NCBI GenBank assembly: GCA_002478885.1
Contig: DLKC01000052.1
Location: forward strand, 47,548 to 111,547
Direction: 5' to 3'
Length of the DNA stretch: 64,000 bases
DNA from: Chitinophagaceae bacterium UBA7600
GTDB lineage: Bacteria; Bacteroidota; Bacteroidia; Chitinophagales; Chitinophagaceae
Shown here: positions 45,212 to 55,877 of the stretch, piece after piece
How the letters are laid out: every line of letters begins with the position of its first letter
Numbering within the stretch: position 1 is the first letter of the stretch
The notes under the pieces: model-generated
Databases searched by the model: none
What the model saw: the letters and a program-made list of their open reading frames with translations, nothing else
Told to the model about the DNA's origin: nothing
Program-made: the position numbers and the translations under genes

Positions 45212-45916
45212 TTAATCTTTCAATGCTGTTTCTATTTCTTTTATGCCGTACATAACCGCAAACATACCGGCCTCCTGCGTTGGATGCTGAAAGGCTGGCG
45301 TAACCGTTTTGGAAATGTAAATCTTCAAAGGCCCGTTGGTGAGCGGTTGCAGCTCTTCGGCCGGAACAACAATTCGTCCTTTGGCGAGGGTTGCTGCATA
45401 ATGCACATCTACCGTTTGTACGGAACTGTCTTCGATGGTTACCGTGGCAACATCATCACTCAAATGACCGGAAAAATCGAGTACAATATCAGTTCTTTTG
45501 ATAGCAGGGGGAATAACTGTTGTAAGCACCACCGGATCGAAACTGAATTGCTCCTGGTGATGTTTGCCATTAATATCGATGTAGTCGATGTTGTGTTTGC
45601 CTGTGAAGGTTTTGGCATAGAAATTCTTCAGGTAGAATGCTCCGCTTACATTATTGCTATCGACCGGGATTTCAATATCATCGATTTTAACTGCTGCGGG
45701 ACTATTCAGTACCAAGGTGGTTCCGTTTTCGCCGGCAAAGCGGTATTGTAAATAGCAACTTACGCTATCATCGCCATCGTCGTAAGACACGGCGTAATAA
45801 ATATAGATCGTTTCGGGATTTACATCTTTACTATTTCCTATTTCGTTGCTGTTACACGAAAATGCGCAAACGCATAGTGCAAATAAAATCATTGCGGAAC
45901 CGATGCAATTTTTCAT
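45212..45916 (-). CDS. lipoprotein, unknown function
   Basis: 234 aa from the ATG at 45916, which gives a lipoprotein signal (MKNCIGSAMILFALCVCAFSC, lipobox CAFSC near residue 21). Longer starts at 45931 and 45952 add only a few residues. The mature part is beta-rich (YYAVSYDDGDDSVSCYLQYRF, NIDYIDINGKHHQEQFSF, KRTDIVLDFSGHLSDDVATVTI) and looks like an immunoglobulin-like sandwich. No family was recognised. It follows the MORN-repeat gene by 64 bp on the same strand and may be co-transcribed. Confidence 0.7.
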   Translation of the reverse strand: MKNCIGSAMILFALCVCAFSCNSNEIGNSKDVNPETIYIYYAVSYDDGDDSVSCYLQYRFAGENGTTLVLNSPAAVKIDDIEIPVDSNNVSGAFYLKNFYAKTFTGKHNIDYIDINGKHHQEQFSFDPVVLTTVIPPAIKRTDIVLDFSGHLSDDVATVTIEDSSVQTVDVHYAATLAKGRIVVPAEELQPLTNGPLKIYISKTVTPAFQHPTQEAGMFAVMYGIKEIETALKD

Positions 45917-45980
45917 AACACAGTTTCCCATTAATGCTGCTAATGCCGGCAAGGTTGCCTAATGAAAATATAAAATTAAT

Positions 45981-47636
45981 TTACTCCCTTTCGCCAAGCG
46001 TAATACTTACAACATACTTATCGTCGTTTTTTGATATTGTAATGTACACTTTGAAGTAAGTGAATTTGTCTACACCCGATGGCAGTGAAAATTCTGTTTC
46101 TGTTTTATCTTTCGACGGATCAGGTACCACCACAGTTCCCTGCAGTTTACTTTTGGCGCTATAGTAGGAATTTGCCACGATGATATTTTGCAACTGTGCT
46201 GCCAGTTCTTTGTATTTCGCTGCAGCCTTGGCTGCATCAGGAGTTTCCAACATTTTTGCATAGTAGTAGGTGACCAGGTCGAAGTCGGTCGCAATAACAT
46301 TGTCTTCAATGCTGCCAGGTATCCGAAATAAACTGTAGGAGTAATCCATGTCGGATGTGTCGGAGCCATAATCTGCATCAAGTTGGTCAGTGATTTCGTA
46401 GTCGTCAACAACTTCTCCAACGAGATCATCAAGGTAATTTTCGGGATAATCTTTGATGATACCGTTAATAGCGTCGGAAAGTGTTTTTGGTGCACCGTTA
46501 ATTAAGTCGCCTTTTGCTGTTACCAGGGTGTTAAGCGAAGTGATCTTGCCATCGTTCCAGGTACCTGACATGTATTTCCCGGTGGTTTCAAGGCGGTAAC
46601 CGGTGCCGGAGAATCTCCCTTTCATGTAGTCGCCTGCGTACATTGTTCCACTTTCATTAAAAAAATATGCTTTGCCGGTGAACTCACCTTTTACAGCGTC
46701 ACCGTAATATGCCGATTTCTTTTGCAGATCCAGATCAACGATGGCACCATTGAGGTAATCGTCGGTGTAGACGCCTTCAGAGTAATATTTACCAAACTTA
46801 AAGTCGTAAGAGTATCCATTTGCTCCATTACTATTCAAAGGGCCGTAGAATCGGGTGCTGTCATCTCTTATGATCAAACCGTTTCTAAGGTGACCATTCT
46901 CATAGTAGCCAAAATAGCGTTTATGTTGGGTGAGATCATAATAGTAAGAAGTATCGACCAAATATTTTTCGGAGTTTACGGATCCCATTAAAACATGATT
47001 AGAGGTGCTTTCACCGGTGAATGAAGATGATTTTAAAAAACTGTTGAAATTAGGTGAAGCTGCCTGTGCCCATTTATCGTCTTTCCATTCACCTTCATAG
47101 AGTTTTTTTGTTTTTGCTTCATATTGATAGCCTGGCCCATTTCTCTTGTCTTCGGAGTAAAATATATCACTCGCGATAGTGCCATCAGCCCACACATTGA
47201 GGCATCTGCCGCTCATTTTGTCGTTCACATAGTTGCCTTTTACAAAGCTATTGTCTTTAAAAAAGAGTATCCCCTGCCCGTTTTTTACGCCATTTACAAA
47301 GTCGCCGATATAGAGGCTTCCGTCGCCGTTCAGGTTGGAACCCTTGCCGCTAAGCTTGCCGTTTTTCCAGGTTCCGGTCAGAAATGCTCCATCATCGAAA
47401 AACATAGTTCCCTTACCATTATACATCCCGTTCACGAAAGATCCCACGTATCTCAACACATTTCCGGATGCGTATTTGGCAACACCCATACCATTGGGTT
47501 TACCATCTTTTACCTCTCCCGTATAGTTAAAAGTTAATTGCCACTGGTCTTTAAGGTTATCAATTTTCTTTACGTTTTGGGCTTTTAGCTGAACAAAAAA
47601 AGGCAGGATAAAAAGCACGACTAAACTCTTTTTCAT
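45981..47636 (-). CDS. exported MORN-repeat protein
   Basis: 551 aa with a signal peptide (1-19, FFVQLKAQ). From about residue 35 to 370 there are many MORN repeats of the form G-x-W/Y-x-x-G-x-x-x-G-x-G (for example GKPNGMGVAKYASGNVLRYVG, GTWKNGKLSGKGSNLNGDG, GDFVNGVKNGQGILFFKDN, GDYMKGRFSGTGYRL). The C-terminal 150 residues are a separate region with an acidic stretch (DYEITDQLDADYGSDTSDMDY) and a beta-rich end. MORN repeats serve in binding of other proteins or lipids; the role here is unknown. Confidence 0.88.
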   Translation of the reverse strand: MKKSLVVLFILPFFVQLKAQNVKKIDNLKDQWQLTFNYTGEVKDGKPNGMGVAKYASGNVLRYVGSFVNGMYNGKGTMFFDDGAFLTGTWKNGKLSGKGSNLNGDGSLYIGDFVNGVKNGQGILFFKDNSFVKGNYVNDKMSGRCLNVWADGTIASDIFYSEDKRNGPGYQYEAKTKKLYEGEWKDDKWAQAASPNFNSFLKSSSFTGESTSNHVLMGSVNSEKYLVDTSYYYDLTQHKRYFGYYENGHLRNGLIIRDDSTRFYGPLNSNGANGYSYDFKFGKYYSEGVYTDDYLNGAIVDLDLQKKSAYYGDAVKGEFTGKAYFFNESGTMYAGDYMKGRFSGTGYRLETTGKYMSGTWNDGKITSLNTLVTAKGDLINGAPKTLSDAINGIIKDYPENYLDDLVGEVVDDYEITDQLDADYGSDTSDMDYSYSLFRIPGSIEDNVIATDFDLVTYYYAKMLETPDAAKAAAKYKELAAQLQNIIVANSYYSAKSKLQGTVVVPDPSKDKTETEFSLPSGVDKFTYFKVYITISKNDDKYVVSITLGERE

Positions 47637-47793
47637 AAAATTTCATTTCAGGGTTTATGCAATCTAAAAATAAAAATTCCAAGTGGTATCAGCAGTTTTT
47701 TTAAAAATGGTATTGATGTTATCATGCGCTTTTTTTTTGGATAATCGTGTTTTGATTGCTGACAATTCGTAAATAAATGGTTAGGTTATCCGC

Positions 47794-47827
47794 TTTACCT
47801 CTTCTCAAATCAAATTGATTACCTTTA
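47794..47827 (+). promoter_or_regulatory. possible secA promoter
   Basis: TTTA (47794-47797) and TACCTTTA (47820-47827), 22 bp apart, each differ by one base from the -33 and -7 consensus. They lie 118 bp before the secA ATG in a 309-bp A/T-rich gap (47637-47945) that holds no repeat element and no other feature I can see. Confidence 0.4.
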
Positions 47828-47945
47828 CGCCCCTGTTTTCAAAATTTGTGCTGCCAATTTGGCTATTAAAATACCGGTAGCATGATTTTTGGCAGCGTAA
47901 AAGTCCATAATACTTTAAAAATTATCAATACCCAATAACACGGAT

Positions 47946-50900
47946 ATGTTGAAGCTTATTTCAAAACTAATTGGCGGTAATAAGAGCGAAAAAGATGTGA
48001 AGCAAATTGAACCGCTTGTCATTAAAATCAACCAATTCTTTCAGCAATACCAGGCACTTTCCAATGATGCGCTTCGTTCAAAAACCACTGAGTTCAGGGA
48101 AAGAATTAAAAATCATTTGTCAGCAATCGATGCACAAATTGAAGGTAAAAAGAACGACGCAGAGCAGTTGGCGGAATCTGATATACAGGCGCGTGACGGC
48201 ATTTACAGAGAAGTGGATGATTTAAAAAAGGACAGGGATAAAAAAATTGAAGAGATATTAAATGCCATTCTTCCTGAGGCTTTTGCGGTTGTAAAAGAGA
48301 CTGCACGAAGGTTTAAGGAATCACCGGAACTAACAGCATCAGCCACTAACCTAGACAGGGAACTTAGTGTAAAAAAGGATTACATAAGCATTGAGGGAAA
48401 TCAGTCCATATTTAAAAACGCCTGGATGGCGGGAGGTAACCTGCTTACCTGGAATATGGTACACTACGACGTGCAGCTGATTGGCGGTATCGTATTGCAC
48501 CAGGGGAAGATTGCGGAAATGGCTACCGGTGAAGGTAAAACACTTGTTTCCACTTTGCCGGCCTATCTTAACGCACTTGCCGGCGAAGGCGTTCATATCG
48601 TAACGGTGAACGATTACCTTGCAAAGCGTGACTCTGAATGGAACGGTACCATCTTTGAATGGTTGGGTCTTACTGTAGATTGCATTGATAAACATCAACC
48701 CAACACTGCTGAAAGAAGATCTGCATATTTAGCCGATATAACATATGGCACCAACAATGAATTTGGGTTTGACTACCTGAGAGATAATATGGTGCACAAT
48801 CCTGATGAAATGGTTCAGCGCAAACATCACTTTGCGATGGTGGATGAGGTTGACTCCGTTTTGATCGATGATGCACGTACGCCCTTGATAATTTCAGGAC
48901 CAGTGGGGCATAGCGATAATACACAACAATTTTTTGATTTGAAGCCACGGATTGAAAAACTTGTGGAAGCTCAGAAACGAGCAGTTAACCAGTTTTTGAA
49001 TGAAGCAAAGAAGAAAGTCGCAGAAGGGAATGATGATCCAAAAGATGGCGGACTTGCTCTTTTTCGCGCACATAGAGGCTTACCAAAGACCAGTGCCCTT
49101 ATTAAATTCTTAAGTGAACCGGGTATGCGCCAGAAGCTTCAGCGCACCGAGAATTATTACCTGGCAGACCAGCAGAAAGAAATGCCCAAAGCTGATGAAG
49201 AATTGTACTTCTATATCGATGAAAAAAATAATTCCGTCGAATTAACCGATAAGGGGATTCAGTTGATCACAAAAGCAGGTGAGGATCCTAATTTCTTTAT
49301 CATCCCCGATATTGGCGTAGATCTTTCAGCGATAGAAAACGACCCGGTATTTGCTTCAGATGAGAAGATGAAGCGAAAAGAAGTATTGTTAAATGAATAC
49401 GGTATTAAGAGCGACCGTATTCACACCGTACAGCAATTGCTTAAGGCTTATACGCTGTTTGAAAAAGACATAGAATATGTGGTGATGGACGGTTCCGTAA
49501 AAATTGTTGATGAGCAAACAGGCCGTATCCTCGATGGACGCCGCTACAGTGATGGCCTTCACCAGGCAATTGAAGCAAAAGAAAATGTAAAGATTGAAGC
49601 GGCCACGCAAACCTACGCCACCGTTACTTTACAGAACTACTTCCGTATGTACCACAAACTTTGCGGCATGACCGGCACGGCCGAAACAGAAGCAGCAGAG
49701 TTCTGGAGTATTTATAAGCTCGACGTAGTTTCTGTGCCTACCAATATTACAGCCATACGAAAAGATGAACACGACCTCATTTATAAAACCAAGCGTGAAA
49801 AATACAAATCGGTCATCGAAAAGATCGAAGAGTTGCGCAACGCCGGGCGACCAGTACTTGTTGGTACAACCTCGGTGGAGGTAAGTGAATTATTAAGCCG
49901 AATGTTAAAGCAAAAGCAAATTCCTCATAATGTATTGAATGCAAAGCAGCATGCCCGTGAAGCGCAGGTTGTTGCAGAAGCTGGCTTACCAGGTGCAATA
50001 ACCATCGCTACCAACATGGCCGGCCGTGGTACCGATATTAAGCTTGGGCCTGGTGTGAAAGAGGCCGGCGGACTTGCCATTATTGGTACCGAACGCCATG
50101 AGAGCCGCCGTGTTGACAGGCAGTTGCGTGGTCGCGCAGGTCGCCAGGGCGATCCGGGTTCAACGCAGTTCTATGTGTCGCTGGAAGATGACCTTATGCG
50201 TATGTTTGGAAGCGAACGTATTGCCAAAGTAATGGACTTTGCCGGTTATAAAGAAGGGGAAGTGATACAGCACAGTATGATTACGAAGAGCATTGAGCGG
50301 GCGCAGAAAAAAGTGGAGGAAAATAACTTTGGTATTCGTAAGCGTTTGCTGGAATATGACGATATTATGAACAAGCAGCGTACGGTAATTTATGCCAAAC
50401 GCAGTCACGCCTTGTTCGGAGAGCGTCTGGCGCTCGATCTCGACAATGCATTTTACGATGTTGCCGAAGGCCTCGTTAACACATTTAAAGAAGGTGGCGA
50501 TTTTGAAGGTTTCAGGCTTGAAGTAATCGTGAACTTTGGCATGGATACAAAGATCACCGCGGAAGAATTTAACAAAGACAGCGAATCAAACCTCGCCGCA
50601 AGATTATACGAAGAGGCGTCAGCAAGTTATCAAAATAAACGACAGGCAATTATGCAGAATGCAGTACCTGTGTTTAAGAATATCAGGCAATCGCAAGGTG
50701 CGCATATTGTTAATGTGGTAGTGCCTTTCAGCGATGGACGCCGTGCCTTACAGGTGCTTGCCAACCTCGATAAAACGGTTAACTCAAATGGTGCCGAACT
50801 CGTACATGCTCTTGAAAAAACAATTGCACTCGCCTACATCGACGAAGCCTGGAAGGAGCACCTTCGCTCAATGGACGATTTGAAACAAAGTGTGCAAACG

Positions 50901-51278
50901 GCTTATTACGAACAGAAAGACCCGTTGGTTATTTATAAGGGTGAGGCCTACATGCTGTTTAAACAGATGGATACCGGGGTTAATAAAGACATTGTAAATT
51001 TTCTTTGCCATGCCGATATTCCAATGGAGCAGCGCCAGCAACCACAACAGATTCGTGAGGGCCGTGAGCAAAAGACTGATATGAGCCGCATGCGCGCCAA
51101 CAAAGAACAGGTCGATGCAGCCGGCCAGGAGTATGGCGCAAATGAAAAAGACTATATCGATCCCACACCGGTGAAACATGAGCCTGTGAAAGTTGGGCCT
51201 AAAATCGGGCGAAATGACCCCTGCCCGTGCGGAAGCGGAAAAAAGTATAAAAACTGTCATGGCCGCGATGCTGCCTAA
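47946..51278 (+). CDS. secA: preprotein translocase ATPase SecA
   Basis: 1110 aa, the large form usual in Bacteroidota (E. coli 901 aa). Drives unfolded preproteins through SecYEG. Walker [23 protein letters not shown]-like box [23 protein letters not shown]2 motifs [13 protein letters not shown] and [27 protein letters not shown]. The C-terminal zinc site [14 protein letters not shown] is complete (about 1094-1107). Inserts relative to E. coli are a Lys/Glu-rich N-terminal part (about 55-95) and one after NBD1 (about 330-375). A terminator follows. Confidence 0.97.
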   Translation: MLKLISKLIGGNKSEKDVKQIEPLVIKINQFFQQYQALSNDALRSKTTEFRERIKNHLSAIDAQIEGKKNDAEQLAESDIQARDGIYREVDDLKKDRDKKIEEILNAILPEAFAVVKETARRFKESPELTASATNLDRELSVKKDYISIEGNQSIFKNAWMAGGNLLTWNMVHYDVQLIGGIVLHQGKIAEMATGEGKTLVSTLPAYLNALAGEGVHIVTVNDYLAKRDSEWNGTIFEWLGLTVDCIDKHQPNTAERRSAYLADITYGTNNEFGFDYLRDNMVHNPDEMVQRKHHFAMVDEVDSVLIDDARTPLIISGPVGHSDNTQQFFDLKPRIEKLVEAQKRAVNQFLNEAKKKVAEGNDDPKDGGLALFRAHRGLPKTSALIKFLSEPGMRQKLQRTENYYLADQQKEMPKADEELYFYIDEKNNSVELTDKGIQLITKAGEDPNFFIIPDIGVDLSAIENDPVFASDEKMKRKEVLLNEYGIKSDRIHTVQQLLKAYTLFEKDIEYVVMDGSVKIVDEQTGRILDGRRYSDGLHQAIEAKENVKIEAATQTYATVTLQNYFRMYHKLCGMTGTAETEAAEFWSIYKLDVVSVPTNITAIRKDEHDLIYKTKREKYKSVIEKIEELRNAGRPVLVGTTSVEVSELLSRMLKQKQIPHNVLNAKQHAREAQVVAEAGLPGAITIATNMAGRGTDIKLGPGVKEAGGLAIIGTERHESRRVDRQLRGRAGRQGDPGSTQFYVSLEDDLMRMFGSERIAKVMDFAGYKEGEVIQHSMITKSIERAQKKVEENNFGIRKRLLEYDDIMNKQRTVIYAKRSHALFGERLALDLDNAFYDVAEGLVNTFKEGGDFEGFRLEVIVNFGMDTKITAEEFNKDSESNLAARLYEEASASYQNKRQAIMQNAVPVFKNIRQSQGAHIVNVVVPFSDGRRALQVLANLDKTVNSNGAELVHALEKTIALAYIDEAWKEHLRSMDDLKQSVQTAYYEQKDPLVIYKGEAYMLFKQMDTGVNKDIVNFLCHADIPMEQRQQPQQIREGREQKTDMSRMRANKEQVDAAGQEYGANEKDYIDPTPVKHEPVKVGPKIGRNDPCPCGSGKKYKNCHGRDAA

Positions 51279-51285
51279 AAATATA

Positions 51286-51311
51286 AACCCCTCCACAGCG
51301 AGGGGTTTTTT
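51286..51311 (+). terminator. Rho-independent terminator after secA
   Basis: The stem AACCCCT / AGGGGTT, 8-base loop, is followed by six T, 8 bp after the secA stop. Confidence 0.85.
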
Positions 51312-51324
51312 ATGGTGGAGGAAG

Positions 51325-51371
51325 CCAGCTGTGGTAATGCTACTCAACATCGTTGTGTCACTCACTTGTAC
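51325..51371 (+). repeat. CCGG-28 element, single arm, class 2
   Basis: GCCAGC with CCAG at 51325 and the core at 51352-51371 are 27 bp apart. Its inner flank, CTGCAGAATACAAATCG, matches that of the 61928 copy with two differences even though the cores are of different class. It takes up much of the gap 51279-51555. Confidence 0.85.
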
Positions 51372-51531
51372 TGCAGAATACAAATCGCCACAACGTGAGT
51401 CCTGAAGCCTTTTATGGTTGCGCAATACTTTTCAGTCTCTTTGTTTTTGCGAATCAGGCGCCGGGCTTCTGAAAAAATGCTTTCTTATACGTTGTTATTG
51501 ATAACATGAAAATGCGATACCCACAACAGAC

Positions 51532-51539
51532 TATATTTG
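51532..51539 (+). promoter_or_regulatory. -7 box upstream of deoC
   Basis: TATATTTG is a perfect match to TAnnTTTG, 16 bp before the deoC ATG. No clear -33 TTTG lies at the right distance. Confidence 0.4.
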
Positions 51540-51555
51540 TTAAACAAAGCATTTT

Positions 51556-52227
51556 ATGCAGCTTAATCATTATATCGACCACACCGTTTTAAAACCGACA
51601 ACGCTTGTCGCAGACGTAGAAAAGATCTGCGATGAAGCGAGGCAACACGGTTTTGCCGCCGTGTGTGTGCCGCCACCATTTGTAAAAACAGCAAAGCAAT
51701 TACTGACCGGCTCGCCGGTAAAAATTGGAACGGTCATTGGGTTCCCATTTGGTTATTCAGCCATAGAGGCAAAGATCGCCGAGACTGTGCTGGCAATAAT
51801 AGATGGCGCTGACGAAGTGGATATGGTCATCAATCTTATTGCGTTAAAAAACAACGACTGGCAATACCTTGCCAACGAAATCAACCATGTAATGCAGGTG
51901 GTCAAGAGTAAAAGCAAAGTGATAAAGATTATTATCGAATCAGGTTTGCTTACAGATGATGAGATCGTAAAATGTTGCGAGTTGTATGGTGCAGCGGGCA
52001 TTGATTATTTGAAGACTTCAACAGGCTATGCAGAAAAAGGTGCCACACCAGAAGCGGTAAAACTGATGAGATTACATTTGCCGGCTCATGTGCAGGTAAA
52101 AGCATCGGGCGGTATACGTTCTTATGAGTTTGCCGTGTCGCTGGTAAAGGCAGGCGCAACAAGGCTTGGCTGCAGTTCAGGCGTGGCAATTGTACAGCAG
52201 CAGGAAACTTATTCAACCGGTTACTAA
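51556..52227 (+). CDS. deoC: deoxyribose-phosphate aldolase
   Basis: 223 aa, normal length. Splits 2-deoxyribose 5-phosphate to acetaldehyde and glyceraldehyde 3-phosphate in nucleoside breakdown. TIM barrel with YIDHTVLKP (N-terminus), VCVPPPFV, GTVIGFPFGY, ADEVDMVIN, DYLKTSTGY with the Schiff-base Lys153, and VKASGGIRSYEFA with the second Lys (182). It is cytosolic. It lies 39 bp before the SPOR-protein gene. Confidence 0.96.
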   Translation: MQLNHYIDHTVLKPTTLVADVEKICDEARQHGFAAVCVPPPFVKTAKQLLTGSPVKIGTVIGFPFGYSAIEAKIAETVLAIIDGADEVDMVINLIALKNNDWQYLANEINHVMQVVKSKSKVIKIIIESGLLTDDEIVKCCELYGAAGIDYLKTSTGYAEKGATPEAVKLMRLHLPAHVQVKASGGIRSYEFAVSLVKAGATRLGCSSGVAIVQQQETYSTGY

Positions 52228-52266
52228 TACCGGCATCATTTTGTGAGAATGCATAAATATTCCGCC

Positions 52267-52698
52267 ATGAAAAATTTTATATTCCTGGTTATTGCTTGTC
52301 TGCTTTTGCAACTGGCAAATGCAAAAGATACCGTAATCGTTCACAAAGACCCGAGGCTCGAAATTTTTTCGGCCAAGCAGGCATCGGTAAACAAACTTAC
52401 CGCGAAGATGACCAGCAACGGCCAGTACCGTGGCTACCGGGTTCAGATTCTCAACACCAGGAACCGGGAGGAGGCATTTAAAATGAAATCTGACCTCATG
52501 CAATTTTTCCCTTCCCAAAAGGCTTATATAGTGTATCAGTCGCCCTATTTTAAGGTGCGTATTGGCAATTTTCCCGACAAGAATGATGCGGGTGCTTTCC
52601 GTAACGAGGTGGCAAAGAAAATCCCGCAAACAGCGTATGTTGTGGAAGATATTATAGACTATATACCCAAGGAGGCCGAAGACCCTTCCTTAAACTGA
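52267..52698 (+). CDS. exported SPOR-domain protein
   Basis: 143 aa from the ATG at 52267, chosen because it starts the signal peptide (MKNFIFLVIACLLLQLANA); ATG at 52249 is also in frame. The mature part is one SPOR domain (about 50-125: GYRVQILNTRNREEAFKMKSDL, PYFKVRIGNFPDKNDAGAFRNEV), a fold that binds denuded glycan strands at septa. It is periplasmic. It is followed by the M20 peptidase gene after 14 bp. Confidence 0.88.
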   Translation: MKNFIFLVIACLLLQLANAKDTVIVHKDPRLEIFSAKQASVNKLTAKMTSNGQYRGYRVQILNTRNREEAFKMKSDLMQFFPSQKAYIVYQSPYFKVRIGNFPDKNDAGAFRNEVAKKIPQTAYVVEDIIDYIPKEAEDPSLN

Positions 52699-52712
52699 GA
52701 AACCGAGTTATT

Positions 52713-53903
52713 ATGCTAATAGAAAAGATCAAAATGCTTGCACAAAAATATGCAGGCGATTTTGTTGAAATAAGACAGCATCTTCACGCCAATCCCGAAC
52801 TAAGCTACCTGGAGTTTGAAACGTCAAAATTTATTCAGCAATGTCTGGCTACTTATGGCATTCCTTTTACTGTAATGGCAACCACCGGTGTGGTTGGTAT
52901 TATTGAAGCCAAAAATCCGTCTAGTCGCACTGTCGCATTGCGCGGCGATATGGATGCATTACCTATAAAGGAAGAAAATGATGTTCCCTATAAATCGTTA
53001 AGAGATGGGGTAATGCATGCATGCGGTCACGATGTTCACACGACCTGCCTGTTAGGCGCCGCAAGAATTCTTAGTGAATTAAAAGATGAGTGGGAGGGAA
53101 CCGTTAAACTCATCTTTCAGCCGGGTGAAGAAAGAAACCCCGGTGGTGCAAGTATTATGATAAAAGAAGGTGTTCTGGAGCATCCCAAACCACAGGCTAT
53201 ATTTGGTCTGCATGTTCATCCTGGTTTGGCAACGGGTAGATTAAGTTTCCGTGGCGGAATGGTAATGGCCAGCGCCGATGAGCTTTATTTCACCATTAAA
53301 GGTAAAGGGGGACACGCTGCAGCCCCGCATCTCACTGCCGATACGATTTTAATTGCTTCGCATCTGGTGGTGGCGTTGCAGCAGGTGATCAGCAGAAACA
53401 GGAACCCGTTGTCACCCTCGGTGTTATCGATCACTTCAGTACAGGGCGGACATACCACGAATGTTATCCCGAATGAGGTAAAAATGATGGGTACTTTTCG
53501 TGCAATGGATGAAGCCTGGCGTTTTCGTGCACATGAATTGATTACACAAATTTCAAAGTCAGTTGCAGAAGGCATGGGTGCGTCGTTAGACCTGCATATC
53601 GATGTAGGTTATCCCGTTGTTCACAACAACACAAAACTCAACAGCCTTGCACGTTCCAAAGCTGAAGAGTTGTTTGGAAAAGAAAACGTCGAAGAAACCG
53701 AAATGCGCATGGGTGCTGAAGATTTTGGATATTATACACAGCAGGTTCCCGGTTGTTTTTTCAGGCTTGGCGTTATGAATGCTGCAAAAGGAATCACTTC
53801 CGGCGTGCACACACCGACTTTTAATATTGATGAGGCAGCCATTGAAAACGGTATTGCGATGATGGCCTGGCTTGGCAGCAGTGTCAATTTTACCGGTGAG
53901 TAA
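52713..53903 (+). CDS. M20 family amidohydrolase / peptidase
   Basis: 396 aa, no signal peptide. Family of hippurate hydrolase, N-acyl-L-amino-acid and N-acetyldiaminopimelate amidohydrolases. Motifs: IRQHLHANPELSYLEFET, ALRGDMDALPI, HACGHDVHTTCLLGAA (metal site), FQPGEERNPGGASIMI, the dimerisation domain with GGHAAAPHL and VQGGHTTNVIPNEVKMMGTFR, and the C-terminal MGAEDFGYYTQQVPGCFFRLG. The exact substrate cannot be told. It is the third gene of a likely unit deoC-SPOR-M20. Confidence 0.92.
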   Translation: MLIEKIKMLAQKYAGDFVEIRQHLHANPELSYLEFETSKFIQQCLATYGIPFTVMATTGVVGIIEAKNPSSRTVALRGDMDALPIKEENDVPYKSLRDGVMHACGHDVHTTCLLGAARILSELKDEWEGTVKLIFQPGEERNPGGASIMIKEGVLEHPKPQAIFGLHVHPGLATGRLSFRGGMVMASADELYFTIKGKGGHAAAPHLTADTILIASHLVVALQQVISRNRNPLSPSVLSITSVQGGHTTNVIPNEVKMMGTFRAMDEAWRFRAHELITQISKSVAEGMGASLDLHIDVGYPVVHNNTKLNSLARSKAEELFGKENVEETEMRMGAEDFGYYTQQVPGCFFRLGVMNAAKGITSGVHTPTFNIDEAAIENGIAMMAWLGSSVNFTGE

Positions 53904-53915
53904 TACAAGCAGTAG

Positions 53916-54043
53916 CCGGGCTGCAATGCTGATTGCAGTATATGTTGCGTCGCACACTTTTACTTTCTCTTTTCTGCTCAACAAAGAATAAAGCGTTCAA
54001 GAGTGCGACGCAACGCCTGCTCAATAAGAGATTTGAAGTTTGG
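53916..54043. repeat. CCGG-28 element, two-armed (class 1 + class 1)
   Basis: The left arm has CCGG at 53916 and the core at 53944-53963. The right arm has a core on minus ending at 54014 (AAGAGTGCGACGCAAC) and a weak TTGGC box at 54040-54044 that touches the recJ stop codon. With 128 bp it is among the shortest pairs, and both arms are of the same class. Confidence 0.85.
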
Positions 54044-55765
54044 CTAAAAAAGATTTTCCTGCTTATTATTTTCCGGAGTATTGATGTCGATCATTTTAAA
54101 CTGCATGCTCTGCACACCGTTCCACTCGTTCAGGTCGATGGTATAAACAATGTCTATCAACTGGTCTTTCTGCAAGAGATTTATTTTGTCTGCAAGGTTA
54201 AACCCGATGCCTGTTAAAACGATATCGCCTTGTTTTAGCACAAAGCGAATATGCTTTTCTTTTACCACCTTAGAGAAACCCGTTTCAGTAACATTCCTTG
54301 TTATAAAAACCGGGCGCATGTTTTCGGGACCGAAGGGTTCCATTTGCTGTACTATGTTGTAGAAGTTGTGGGTAATATCCCTGAAGTTTATTTCGGCATC
54401 GATAACAATTTCGGGTATGAGCAAATGTGGCGCAATGGTTGATGTTACCACAGCTTCAAACTGGTCGATGAATTGCGGCACGTTACTTTCAAGCATTGTT
54501 AAGCCTGCTGCCGCGAAATGACCGCCATAGCCCAAAAGATTTTCCCTGCAGGCGTGAATGGCTTCATATAAATTAAAGCCGGGAACACTTCTTGCGCTTC
54601 CGGCGACGATATCGCCACTGCGGGTAAGCACAACGGTTGGGCGGTAATACGATTCAATCAGCCGCGAGGCAACGATGCCAACAACACCTTTATGCCAGTG
54701 TTCTTTATAAACCACTGTTGTTTTGCGACCGGTCCATTCGGCATTTGTGCCAATAATGGATAACGCTTCTTCTGTTATGCTTAAGTCAGCTTCTTTTCTG
54801 TCGGTGTTGTCGTTGTGCAGCATTTCGGCAAAGGCCAATGCTTTGTTGAAATCTTTTTCAATAAAGAGCTGAACGGCTTTGCGCGCATCATCCATTCTGC
54901 CTGCAGCATTAATTCTTGGGGCAACAATAAAAACGAGGTTATTAATATGTACCTGTTTTTGCTGGCCCGCCAATTGTAACAGTGCTTTTATACCGATGGA
55001 GGGGTTCTCATTTACTTTTATTAATCCATAAAAAGCAATGATCCTGTTTTCGCCGGTAAGTGGAACAATATCTGCGGCAATTGCTGTGGCAGCCATATCA
55101 AGATATTCAAGAAAATCTTCATCGGGTTTTTGCCAGCGTTCGCATAAGGCCTGAATCAATTTAAGTCCGACACCGCAGCCACATAATTCTTTGTAGGGAT
55201 ATGTGCAATCGACTTGTTTCGGATTAAGAATGGCAACAGCAGGGGGTAAATTTGCATCGGGAAGATGGTGGTCGCAAACGATGAAATCGATTCCTAAGCT
55301 TTTGGCATAAGTGATCAATTCAACAGATTTGATACCACAGTCGAGCGAAATAATAAGGGTGAAGTTATTTTCTTTTGCGAAATCGATCCCCATTTTTGAT
55401 ACACCATAGCCTTCCCTGTAGCGATGCGGAATATAAAATTCAGTGTTTGAATATTGCTTGCTTAAAAAGCTAAACATGCTTGCCACCGCGGTTGTGCCGT
55501 CGACGTCATAGTCACCAAAGACAAGAATTTTTTCCCCGGCGCCAATCGCACTTTCTATTCTTTCCACTGCTTTATCCATGTCTTTCATAAGCCACGGGTC
55601 ATGCAACCCGTTAAGGGCAGGCCTGAAAAAAGCTTTAGCCTTTTCAAAGCTGTCGATACCTCGTTGCACCAAGATCCGGCAAAGTGTTCTGTGAATTTTC
55701 AGTTCAGCAAAAAGAGCACTAACCTTCGAGTCGTCAGCCGTGAGTACATTCCATCTTTTTTGCAT
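54044..55765 (-). CDS. recJ: single-stranded-DNA exonuclease RecJ
   Basis: 573 aa, normal length. 5' to 3' exonuclease on single strands in recombination and mismatch repair. DHH motifs: FGDYDVDGTTAVASMFSFL, SLDCGIKSVEL, DFIVCDHHLPD, NPKQVDCTYPYKELCGCGVGLKL; the DHHA1 part has GYGGHFAAAGLTM. The C-terminal OB-type domain (PFGPENMRPVFI) is present. It is cytosolic. It is convergent with the M20 gene, with only a repeat pair in between. Confidence 0.96.
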   Translation of the reverse strand: MQKRWNVLTADDSKVSALFAELKIHRTLCRILVQRGIDSFEKAKAFFRPALNGLHDPWLMKDMDKAVERIESAIGAGEKILVFGDYDVDGTTAVASMFSFLSKQYSNTEFYIPHRYREGYGVSKMGIDFAKENNFTLIISLDCGIKSVELITYAKSLGIDFIVCDHHLPDANLPPAVAILNPKQVDCTYPYKELCGCGVGLKLIQALCERWQKPDEDFLEYLDMAATAIAADIVPLTGENRIIAFYGLIKVNENPSIGIKALLQLAGQQKQVHINNLVFIVAPRINAAGRMDDARKAVQLFIEKDFNKALAFAEMLHNDNTDRKEADLSITEEALSIIGTNAEWTGRKTTVVYKEHWHKGVVGIVASRLIESYYRPTVVLTRSGDIVAGSARSVPGFNLYEAIHACRENLLGYGGHFAAAGLTMLESNVPQFIDQFEAVVTSTIAPHLLIPEIVIDAEINFRDITHNFYNIVQQMEPFGPENMRPVFITRNVTETGFSKVVKEKHIRFVLKQGDIVLTGIGFNLADKINLLQKDQLIDIVYTIDLNEWNGVQSMQFKMIDINTPENNKQENLF

Positions 55766-55792
55766 GAGCAGGTTTTTGAGTTTTGTTTTGTC

Positions 55793-55840
55793 CCGGGCTT
55801 CAATTCAGTAATCGGGCTACGTTGCGTCGCACACTTGTAC
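55793..55840 (+). repeat. CCGG-28 element, single arm, class 1
   Basis: CCCGGGC with CCGG at 55793 and a perfect core GTTGCGTCGCACACTTGTAC at 55821-55840 are 28 bp apart. It lies between the polyprenyl synthase and recJ genes. Confidence 0.88.
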
Positions 55841-55877
55841 GCCAGCAATTCCTTCGGCAGGAAGGTTTAGGGTTTAA